Source: Mytilus trossulus (lineage: Eukaryota > Mollusca > Bivalvia > Mytilida > Mytilidae). From it: DNA of 64,000 nt. Where the stretch lies: NCBI RefSeq assembly GCF_036588685.1, contig NC_086380.1, positions 36,036,692 through 36,100,691 of the forward strand, given 5' to 3'. The translations under genes were made by a program, and so were the position numbers. This document shows positions 38,104 to 48,410 of this stretch, one piece after another. The notes below the pieces were generated by a model. That model was not told the origin of the DNA and made no database searches. It saw only the letters and a list, made by a program, of their open reading frames with translations. Position 1 is the first letter of the stretch. Each line of letters begins with the position of its first letter.

Positions 38104-41100
38104 CTATTTTCCTCTTCCCATTCCCATTCTCATAAGTCCAGCATACTCTGAAGAAACAAAAGTAATTTCATATAACATATAAAATAATAATATGTATATA
38201 TAACTGTACATAACTGGACAATGATAGCTTTGTGTTGAAGACATTGGATTATCACACTAAGTCTTACAAAAATCAGCGAAAATGGTACCATTGTCAAAAA
38301 TGTGAATTCATGCGTAGTATGAAATATGCTTTTCAATGTAATACAATCATATATTCTAAACAATCCATCAAACAACTAATCAAATCTATATTGTTTAACC
38401 ACTTAAAAAATTGCAATTCTGATAAAAAAAAAATGCTGAGACCCATTGTTGGCCTTCGGCTGTTGTATGCTCTATGGTTGGGTTGTTGTCTCTATGACAA
38501 TTTCCTCATTTAAATTTTTGTTTGTTTTTGTTTACTGTTGGTATGGGAAAGAGTAGTAGTTATAGCAGTACAGTAATAGTATTAGACGTATAGTTATTCC
38601 CTTGACAAAACATATCTGTACTCGTCAGTAGAAATGCATACGTACCATTTAATTCAATAGTCCCATTTTCATTGAGGTCATATGTGGGATTCCCAAACAC
38701 CATATTAAAACCTTGTCTGGTTGTCTGATCAATGGTTAACCCGGTTGTTTTCTTTACAAATTGTATCAATTCATCTACTGTTATGTGCCCATCGTGGTTT
38801 TTGTCTGTCATGCTGAATGCCATCTTAACCGAATCCTCCATGCTCGGTTTAAGTGACCTTTTACTGCGATTCTGATGCATCATCTGAAATAGATTATAAT
38901 ATGTATTTTAGTCCTTCTGGAACATCTGAGATCATTGTCAGTTTTTGCTGGGGTTCAAGTTGTTCAGTCTTTAGTTTTCTATGTTGTGTTTTGTGTACAG
39001 TAGCTGTTGTTTTATGTTGTTTTTTTTTATTTTAAAGCCATGGTAGTGTCACTTTATTTTCTACATGAATGTCCCTATACTATATAACAAATAGTAATTT
39101 CCGCTAACCATAAAGGTCACAGAAATTCCAAAATATGGCATCTGTAAGAAGAGTTGTACAAATAATGTGAATACTCAGAACCCTGATCCAATTTATCTTG
39201 TGCTAGAAGTATTTATCATTTTCTGTTTTTTATGTACTAACAACATTCCATTTTTCTATAATTTCGATTAAAATATTGTAACCCTGCAGGTTAAATAGGT
39301 CACATTCCCTAAGTGAACATTCCCAGATTGAATCCCAGATTCCCAGAACTACTGTGGCTTCGATGTAAAAAAAAAAGCAAGCCTCGATGTAAAGAGCATA
39401 TTTCCAAAGAGTAAAAAGTAAAATCACAAAAATACTGAACTCAGAGGAAAATCAATTCGGAAAGTCCATAAACACATGGCAAAATCAAATAACAAAACGT
39501 TTCCAAAGAGTAAGGAGAGTTGTACCAATTTTAATATGTATACACTGAACCCCGATCCAATTTCTCTTTTGCTAATAGTTATCAAAGGTACCAAGATTAT
39601 AATTAATTACGCCAGACGCGCGTTTCGTCTACACAAGACTCATCAGTGATGCTTATATCAAAATATTTATAAAGTTAAACAAAAACAAAGATGAAGAGCA
39701 TAGAGGATTCAAATTTCCAAAAACTGGTGCCAAATACGGCTAATGTAATTTATTCCTGGGATAAAAAACAACTTAGTTTTTCGAAAAATTTAAAATTTGT
39801 TATCAGGAAATTTATAAAAAAAGTGACCACATAATTGATATTCATGAAGTGCTGGCTACTCAGCTAATGATATCTTCAGGGACTCACTTTTACTTGCTCA
39901 CACACTCTCGTTCGCTATTCCACGTTCACTTATTCTCACTCCCTCGTACTCACTTTCTCTCGCTCACTCACTGTCACTCGCTCAACCACTGTCACTCGCT
40001 GACTCTCTCGCTCACTCACTGTCACTCGTTCACTCACTCACTCTCCCAATCACTACCTGCCTCATTCCCTCACTAACTGTCTTACTCACTCAATCTCTCA
40101 ATCACTCGCTTGCTCACTCTCTCGCTCTCTCGCTCACTCACTCGCTCTCTCGCTCACTCACTCGCTCTCTCGCGCTCAAACTAATCATAACCTCTGATGC
40201 ACTTACATCATTTGCTGTCCCTCGCGAGATTTCATCCATCATCCTTCCCAGTGAATTATATCTATTACTTTCACGGTTTCACGGACCGTGTTTCATACAG
40301 ACAATTCAAATGGCTGTAGCAGTACATTGGTTAAACTCTTTCAGGGCTGTGCTTGTCACAGTCCGTCAGGTCAAACACGTCTCTGTCTACGTTTGCCATT
40401 GCCTAGGAAGGTTCGGTACCCATACCTTCAGTTAGACTTCATTAGGTATGAGTACGGTATGTTAAACAAACAAGTATTCATTTTATTGCATTATAAATTA
40501 CATTGAAATGCGGTATTTAAACATTTAATGTTTTGCAATTAAATTTGTTCTGAAGAACCAACTTAATATTTTTTAAGTTGCGTTTCATTTGTTTTAAATT
40601 TTTATTCCTTTTATTGTTAAGTTATTTATTAAATTACTCACAGTTTTTTATCCCTAAAAAACATTTAACGCGATGAAATAATGGGTGCTAACTGTGTTGA
40701 TCCTTTATATTTCATTGTGTATACATGTATGATACTCATATATAAATTCAGTTCACTTGCTATCAGTGAGGTGTAAAAAGATTGATTGATTGATTGTTGG
40801 TTGCTTAACGTCCAGTGGCAAATATTTCATGCATATTCAGGACGAGAACAAGTTTAGGTGTAAAAAGATTAACTGTGATTAGATAACAACGATTTTATGA
40901 AAAACTGATTTTAAGGAGACAATTTGAAGAAATAAATTATCGACTGAAATACTGACTAGAATGCTGAATTTCAATAGTGAATACTTCACCAATATAAATC
41001 TAGAAAGTAATAACAAATGTAAAAAGAGTATCATTAATAAAAAAAAATGGTTGAAACGCAAGTCAGGAATATGACAGTTCTTGTCCATTTGTTTTTGATA

Positions 41101-43318
41101 CGTTTTGTTATTTGATTTTGCCATTTGATTATGGATTTTCCGAATTGATTTCTCTCTTAGTTTAGTATTTTTGTGATTTTACTTTATTCATTACACTTTT
41201 CTTTACCGTGTTTTTTTATCCAACTATCATTCCAATTTTACTCCCTTTAGATTTAAGGATTACAAATTATAATTGTAAATAAGATAAAATAAAAAAATAT
41301 AAATCCGAAGTTATTTAATGGGTTAACATTCGGATTCATTATTAATGGTCAAACATAAACATCAATTTAAAAGCCCAGGGATGCCCAAATACGCTTCAAC
41401 ATTGTTTTTTTTTACTACATGGAAACCAACAAGTTTATCTAAGATCAGCTCTGACTTGCGGAGTTAGTACATTTAAGATCAACTCTGACTTACGGAGTGA
41501 GTACATCTAAGATCAGCTCTGACTTACGGAGTTAGTACATCTAAGATCAGCTCTGACTTACGGAGTTAGTACATCTAAGATCAACTCTGACTTACGGAGT
41601 TAGTACATCTAAGATCAGCTCTGACTTACGGAGTTAGTACATCTAAGATCAGCTCTGACTTACGGAGTTAGTACATCTAAGATCAGCTCTGACTTACGGA
41701 GTTAGTACATCTAAGATAAACTCTGACTTACGGAGTTAGTACATCTAAGATCAGCTCTGACTTTCGGAGTTAGTAAATCTAAGATCAACTCTGACTTACG
41801 GAGTTAGTACATTTAAGATCAGCTCTGACTTACGGAGTTAGTACATCTAAGATCAGCTCTGACTTACGGAGTTAGTACATCTAAGATCAGCTCTGACTTA
41901 CGGAGCTAGTACATCTAAGATCAGCTCTGACTTACGGAGTTAGTACATCTAAGATCAGCTCTGACTTACGGAGTTAGTACATCTAAGATCAGCTCTGACT
42001 TACGGAGTTAGTACATCTAAGATCAGCTCTGACTTACGGAGTTAGTACATTTAAGATCAGCTCTGACTTACGGAGTTAGTACATCTAAGATCAACTCTGA
42101 CTTACGGAGTTATTATATCTAAGATCAACTCTGACTTACGGAGTTAGTACATCTAAGATCAACTCTGACTTACGGAGTTAGTACCTTGTTTTTACTGACT
42201 TCTTATAAATATAAATGAGTGGAAAACTTTTGATAAGCTTATATAAATCATGTTAGTATCGTTGCTCTCACTACAATAATCTAATAAAACCATCGGGAAC
42301 TAACAGTCTATCCACAGCGGTTTCGACCTCAGTCCTAGTAAATAAAAATCATTTTATATATGTCATGCGTCAAAACACAGTTTTTTTTATTTACCTAGCT
42401 TCATCAGGGACGCCCATACCGTACCCTTTACATATATGTATTTAAGAACTGCCATTTTAGTTTCAGCATTTGCATTTTACTATCAACAGTACATAAATGT
42501 ACAGGCTTAACATTATGTCTGACACCAGTTTATAATTGTGACATTCCAGCAGCCTGCAATTGTGTGTTCATACGACCGCGAAGGGGTTCTTATAGACTAG
42601 TGCTATAATGAACTGTCGTCGTCGTCGTCCAAAGATAAATTTGGTTTCCGGACGTTTTCTTTAGTTTAAGCAAATTGATCTCTTGGAAATCTTACAACAA
42701 GGTTCAATCCCATAAAAGGAAGGTTAGGAGTTGTTTTGGGGGGGTTTATGGTACCAACAGTCTGGGTATACATGTAAGGGAGCAAAAAGGGGTAAAAAAG
42801 TTTTTTTTGTAGTTACTTCCACAATAACTTGTAATATGGATCTCTCTGACACTGTACCACACGGTTCCATATCACAAAGGGAATACTGTATTTGGGGGTA
42901 ATTGCCCATAACATGCCAGACTAAGGGTGAAAAAGGGACCAAACAAGGTCTTTTTTCCTAGTTTCCAGACAATAACTTGAGTTTAAGAGTATGGATCTCT
43001 CTAAAATTGTTCAACAAGATTCCATTATACAAAGGAAAGATTGGGATTGCGTTTTGGGGTTATTGCTCCAGGGGGGGGGGGGGGGGGCATTTTTTTCAGA
43101 ATTTATCAATTTTTAGATTCTTTGAAGTTTCAACTTAGAAGAAATCTTTTAATGCACAGTATTGCGAAATAGATTTTTAAGATAGTTGACAACATTTATT
43201 TTGTGTCAGAAACATATATAAAAAAATCTCAATCCAAATTCAGACAGTATTATCAAGCTTGAATATTGTGTCCATATTTGCCCCGACTGTTCAGCGAAGC
43301 ATTTTGTTTGTTTTATTC

Positions 43319-43355
<37 letters not shown>

Positions 43356-44822
43356 TTTTTTTATGTTACTATATTTAATTTCCTATCGACCTGACGCAAA
43401 TTGATACTTTATCCGGAGACCAGGGAGTCGGACGTATTATATGTTTCTGCTGAGACCAAAATGAATTTTGCTATTTTTATCGATTGTTTAAGATAGTGTT
43501 GTGGCCTCTAGATGTCTGGACAAATGGTTATTTTCGATTGCATGGTTCTCTCATATTCGTATACTCAGCATCCCTTTTTATTCACATCAACAATTGAAGA
43601 TTTACTTCCAAGAAAAGAAAACTGGACAAAATCGTAGACTCAACTGTTAACAAGCGCAAACCCAATCAATACATTTTGGACATTTAGTTGGACCCCCACC
43701 CCCCTTTTGTCATGGGTTAAGAACCCCCCTTTTAAAATAGCTGGATCCGCCCCTGATTAATTCTTACATTTGTTTGTGGACAGAGTTTAACCATTGCAGA
43801 TCGACAAACATGTATTTTAATTGCTATTTTTGTATTTATCTCATTTGTTCTCTGGTGGAGATTTATTTCATTGACAATCATACCACATCTTCATATTTTC
43901 ATATTGTATAAGTATCCTTTGACCATTTTGTAGTTTTGCGGGTATGAGTCCAATTTAACACCAATTAGAAAATATATTCACAGTAACTGTTTATGTGGCC
44001 ATTGGTCTAGATGTTGTTACCAGAACAACAGAATAAAAGACAACAAGTCCAAAATAAAGGGCAAACATATTTAAAAAAAAGTAAAGAAAAATAGACTTTT
44101 TAAAGCACAGAATAGAGAATAAGGGATTGATGAAATAATACGTATTTATATCTCTACAATTAAAATGGCATCAGGTTCTCCGTTTATCGGACTATATTCG
44201 AATATGTCCAAAATTTTCTTTGAAGATGAGAGCAGGTTTCTATCATACTAAGAGTTTAAACAAGCTTTTTAAACATCAAAAGCGAATAAATGCATCGATA
44301 AGCAGGGCGCCACAGAACACATTTGCAATACCAAATACATAATCAATTACATTTAAGAAAAAAAGTAAACAAAGTACAGCATTTAAATTGCAACACGTTT
44401 TCTCATGGAATAACAAGCTTGGTTAAAATTGATATCCGGTTTTTAAAATGCAACCCATGAAAATAAAGAACATTTCAATATTTACAAGATCATGATCTTG
44501 TGCGTATTATTTTTCTTTTCCGTAAATTTACTGTCTGCGAATTTGCGTTAAAATTGAAAGAGATTTTTCGCAAATACATGTACGTGTAAATCGAATCTCC
44601 TACCTATGATCACCTAGTATTCTAACTAGATCTGTTTAAAAAGATATAAAAGAATAATATCATGACAACACAAAGAGCAAACTAACTTTGGGAATACTCA
44701 TTATTCATTAACCAAGACAGATATTTGCCTACCTTTACTGACTGCACTATTAGGTCTGGTACTAAATCAACAGCCAAAGTCATTCCAATCAGCACAACAC
44801 AGACTGCCAGTGTAAATTTCAT
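38104..44822 (-). CDS. Small secreted EF-hand calcium-binding protein (three exons)
   Basis: Exons on the - strand: 44822-44733, 38883-38646 and 38147-38104, with GT-AG introns and phases 0 then 1. The joined frame is 123 aa ending in TAG. Exon 1 encodes a signal peptide (MKFTLAVCVVLIGMTLA). Exon 2 holds a canonical EF-hand loop, DKNHDGHITVDE (D1, N3, D5, E12). It also holds the start of a second loop, DLNENGTIELN, whose last codon begins with the exon's final G. Exon 3 supplies AG, giving Glu at loop position 12, then YAGLMRMGMGRGK. That exact completion supports the model. The protein is expected to bind two calcium ions outside the cell or in the secretory path; I do not recognise the specific family. 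The first intron is 5.8 kb and may hide another phase 0 exon that I missed. Confidence 0.8.
38915..39065 (+). repeat. Dispersed repeat, ggagcaggatc family, partial
   Basis: Contains ttctggaacatctgagatca, then gttcagtctttagttttcta and a degraded 3' part. It is homologous to the 24170 repeat and lies in intron 1 of the EF-hand gene, antisense to it, right beside the exon 2 acceptor. Confidence 0.55.
39581..39890 (-). repeat. Dispersed repeat unit carrying hammerhead motifs
   Basis: A unit of about 300 bases. Near its left end is an intact hammerhead core on the - strand. Near its right end (39861-39885) gctaatgatatcttcaggga resembles a degraded second core on the + strand. The interior includes gccaaatacggctaatgta. 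I recall this arrangement as widespread in bivalve DNA, unverified. Located in intron 1 of the EF-hand gene. Confidence 0.6.
39605..39660 (-). ncRNA. Hammerhead ribozyme, core fully conserved
   Basis: On the - strand: CTGATGA (39646-39640), stem II GTC/GAC around loop TTGTGTA, GAAA (39626-39623), a minimal stem III ACGCGCGT, and GTC with predicted cleavage between 39615 and 39614. Stem I can form between AGCATCA before the core and TGGCGT after the cleavage site, with one mismatch and some G-U pairs. All catalytic core positions agree with the known hammerhead consensus. The very short stem III resembles minimal hammerheads reported in Penelope-like elements and retrozymes, which may work best as dimers. 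It is transcribed on the same strand as the EF-hand gene, within its first intron. Confidence 0.72.
39890..40175 (+). repeat. CTCACT/CTCGCT-rich simple repeat
   Basis: Low-complexity pyrimidine-rich tract with repeated ctcactcact and ctcgctctct units. It gives an apparent 75-codon frame rich in Ser, His and Leu, which I do not accept as a gene. Confidence 0.8.
41434..42184. repeat. Minisatellite, 34-bp unit, about 22 copies
   Basis: The unit starts gatcagctctgacttacgga and continues gttagtacatctaa. Start points at 41443 and 41477 fix the period at 34. Variants are mostly agctct/aactct and atctaa/atttaa. Each unit contains short inverted pairs (ctaa/ttag, actc/gagt), so single strands could form arrays of small hairpins. 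It lies in intron 1 of the EF-hand gene. Confidence 0.93.
43071..43087 (+). other. G17 homopolymer
   Basis: Seventeen consecutive G, with a long T tract (43320-43352) 230 bases away. Length is likely unstable and uncertain in the assembly. Both lie in intron 1 of the EF-hand gene. Confidence 0.8.
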
Positions 44823-44904
44823 TTTGATTGTCACTTACGAAGTTTCCAATAAAGGTAATATATTCGACTGAAATAAAGATATGCATGTACTATATATATA
44901 AAAA

Positions 44905-45745
44905 AGAAGACGATGAGGTATGAATGCCAATGAAACAACTCTCCACAAGAGACCAAACCTGACACAGAAATTAACAACTATATGTCACCGTACGGCCTTC
45001 AACAATGAGGAGACCAGCAATGCTTATTGATAATAAAATTGAGAATGGAAATGGGGAATGTGTCAAAGAGACAACAACCCAACCAAATAAAAAAACAACA
45101 GCAGAAGGTCACCAACAGGTCTTCAATGTAGCGAGAAATTCCCGCACCCGGAGGCGTCCTTCAGCTGGCCCCTAAACAAATATATACTAGTATGTAGTGA
45201 TAATGAACGCCATACTAATTCCCAAATTGTACACAAGAAACTAAAATTAAAATAATACAAGACTAACAAAGGCCAGAGGCTCCTGACTTGGGACAGGCGC
45301 AAAAATGCGGCGGGGTTAAACATGTTTGTGAGATCTCAACCCTCCCCTATACCTCTAATCAATGTAGAAAAGTAAACGCATAACAATACGCACATTAAAA
45401 TTAAGTTCAAGAGAAGTCCGAGTCTGATGTCAGAAGATGTTACCAAAAAAAATAAACAAAATGACAATAATACATAAATAACAACAGACTACTAGCAGTT
45501 AACTGACATGCCAGCTCCAGACTTCAATTAAACTGACTGAAAGATTATGATTTCAGCATATGAACATCAGGCACAATCCTTCCCGTTAGGAGTTAAGTAT
45601 CATACTATCATAACATATATGAGAAGAACATAACCCGTGTCATGCCAACAACTGTTTTTAGAATAAATGTGTTTAGTTCCGACGCAAAGCCCTTATCAGT
45701 GACTCAATATTAACGCCAACATATGCAATCTTTAATGACTTGACA
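44905..45745 (-). repeat. Composite of SINE-like mussel-type repeats
   Basis: On the + strand it reads gaggtatgaatgccaatgaa, tgtcaccgtacggccttcaa, then tgtcaaagagacaacaaccc and, further on, aggctcctgacttgggacag. These are reversed modules also seen at 14205, 20880, 21885-21990 and 35105. Frames of 66 and 77 codons inside it have no support. It directly abuts the first exon of the EF-hand gene upstream, so the promoter of that gene would be close to or within this repeat-derived DNA. Confidence 0.55.
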
Positions 45746-47740
45746 ACAGTATCGTAATTAAGCATACATGTACAATGTCCTTGTAATCGCTTTCTTCATT
45801 TTCGCGAATATTGCTGGTCACATGATTTTGAATAAGTAGATTATATCCTGTATAGCTGCTGCTTTTTCGCTTCAGGTTTTTTACTTGTGGTTTCAAAGCT
45901 ACAAAAATGTTATATTTTGCTTGAATGTTTTTTTTAATAACATCAAGGGTGCAAATTTTCTGCACAAGATGCGCATTTCAACAATAAATGTCTTTTCAGT
46001 GACGATAGAGCCCAAAACAATTGAAAATTCCAAGCTTATCAACTCAAACGACGACCTTATAAATCGGTCTAGGAATCAGAGCTTTGCATGGGGGAGATGT
46101 ATTCTTTAATTTAAAAAAAATTGCAAAGTTTTGTAACTGCAAATTTGTGCCGTAGAAAGTGGTTCACTGTGTTAACAAAAAATATAATGAATTAATTTGT
46201 TGAACTTGAACATATTATGATATAACCTCGAGAGGCTGCATCCTATGTACAATGTACAAGATGATAGCTAAGACATGCCGCTGGAATACTGGTCACTTTT
46301 CAGTCGTGAAAATTTGTGAATAGCTCGGAAAAACAATTAGAAATATATGATAAGGTCAATAAAGTTCCCATTACGACTTCGTCTGTCATCTTTGTTTGTG
46401 TTTTCTGCTGTGTTTTTATTTTCAGCTATTTTGTTCTCTTTTAATCACTTACATTACACGACACGAAATCAAAGATATATGGTAAAAGGTGCTATTTTTG
46501 CCGACGCAACATAAGAAAAGGTTTATGTTTCCAAAATCTAAATTATATGAAAAGGACGGCACCCCTATCAATTAGGTATTGCAACCCCCTCCCCTTTCCC
46601 TCCCCGAGGGTATAAAAACTGTATCGTGATCCTTTCTCATACGATTACGATTAAATGTATGTTATTTATATAATAAGGCGGCCCTTTGTTTTGGTAAAAC
46701 TCGTTTTTGCTTTAATAAAAAATAGATTAAATGAATAATCATCAATTCTAATGTTGAATATTAGAACAATTTTTACATTGACTATAAATATGATATATCC
46801 TTTCATTTATATTATTGTATTATTTGTTATTCAATAATATATACTTGAATATGTAATAATTCCTACCTTGTTCGTCTTTACAGCTCGTATTACCAGTGAA
46901 AAAACTACCAAAATGTCTATCAATTTATACCATTTCCCTTGTAGAAATTCCATAATCATTAAAAATAAAGATTACAAGTCTAAACTTGCTTCAATCATCA
47001 CTTTTGAATGGGAATTTCCTATCTTATTTCCTGCTGCATCAGTATTTTGAAGTACTTTGGGGTCATGATATACTTTTATAATTAGTTTACAGTAGTAGGA
47101 TTATTTACACGTTACAGAATAAATCTATAAATAGAATGATGTTGTGCAAGAACATGTCATTGACCTGCATTGCCTTGGAATTTTTACTGTCATGTTTCCT
47201 TACCAATAAGAAAAACAAAAAGCGTATGGATGAACCTAATTATAAATTTTAGTTGACATATTATTAGGCTTATTAATTAACAAATGACCATTAAAAGTAG
47301 AAAGCTATGCCTAAACATCTCCTATATTTGTTTCACTCATGCAATAGTCAAATATGCCTTAAATTTTTGAGGTGCATGAGTTCACTTCACTTTCAAATCA
47401 TTTTATAATCAGTTGTACTTTAATTATTAACTATATTTTTACAAGTATATATAGTAATACCCGCAGTCAAATGGATCCCTTGCCTAACATATCTATATGG
47501 TCATAGAAGCAATTGGCATCTATATTCAAAACAGTCACAGCACAATATGTCAGAAAACATTTGAAGAATATTTACAATTTTTTTTTAAAGTTGCCGTCAA
47601 TGCTCTACAAGATTTTAACTCAATTATCTATGAAAATGCTCAAAAGTCAACTACATGTAAATTAGATTAACTTGATAAAAAAAAAAAAAAACAAACACAA
47701 GAAATAAACCAAAAACCTTTGTTCTCGCAATCTACATGTA
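45746..47740. other. No gene seen
   Basis: A+T-rich sequence. Frames at 45885-46109 and 46868-47050 have no recognisable domain and no convincing splice context. I see no repeat long enough to define. Confidence 0.4.
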
Positions 47741-47796
47741 GCTTGTAAAGAACTTCGTACTTCAGTGAAAAATTATGAAAAAATAATTTCCTGAAA

Positions 47797-48350
47797 ATGA
47801 ATCGTACAGGAAAAAGTTTTATTCCTTTCGGTCACAATTTAGACGTGAAAAAAAGATATAAAAGAAAAATATACTCCGAACTCAATAACATATGTGAAAA
47901 GAACCAAATTATGGTTTTCTGGGAGATTTTGAACAAACTTAGTATGCAGTCCGAAATACGATTTAAATATTTTTTTATGCTGACAATATTTAAAAAAAAG
48001 ATTTTTATTGAATTTTATAAAAAGTCGGATTATGAGTATAATATTCACCAACGCAATGTATACGTAGTTAAACATATGATTCACTGAGAGCTAATTTAAA
48101 CTATTCCATTATCAGATGACTAAATACAGAAATAAATGCAGATGAACTAATTAAAACTATAAGGTTGGTCCGTAATGGTAAGAGTTCATCTGCTGATATG
48201 ATCACAAATGAAATTTAAAAAATGTTGTACCAGTATTAATTAACCCACTTCATAAATTGTTTAATTTAATTTTACTACTAAGTGGAAATTTTCCAAAAAC
48301 CTAGAATGAAAGGTTTCTATTTTTTCTCCATAAAAAAGGGGAAAATTTGA
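47797..48350 (+). pseudogene. Broken LINE (non-LTR retrotransposon) fragment
   Basis: The 96-codon frame from 47797 contains FWEILNKLSMQ, and a later block (from about 48137) reads NADELIKTIRLVRNGKSSSA, then DMITNEI, then, after a stop and frame change, INPLHKLFNLILLSGNFPKT. These resemble the linker and first palm segment of LINE reverse transcriptases (IxxLKNGKAxGxDxIxNE ... LFNxILxxGxFPxxW). Stops and frameshifts make it non-functional. It ends at an (AT)n tract that begins the satellite array. The clade is not determined. Confidence 0.65.
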
Positions 48351-48356
48351 CCCTAT

Positions 48357-48367
48357 AAATTATATAT

Positions 48368-48410
<43 letters not shown>
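48357..48410. repeat. (AT)n microsatellite at the satellite boundary
   Basis: Nearly uninterrupted TA dinucleotides directly abutting the first, truncated satellite monomer (acgagtctaaattg). A+T dinucleotide tracts can expand and may have mediated the junction. Confidence 0.9.

Noticed and set aside
39849..40076. 75-codon Ser/His/Leu-rich frame
   Set aside because: Translation of a CTCACT simple repeat.
41434..42184. CRISPR array
   Set aside because: Units are contiguous 34-bp repeats with no unique spacers, in animal DNA.
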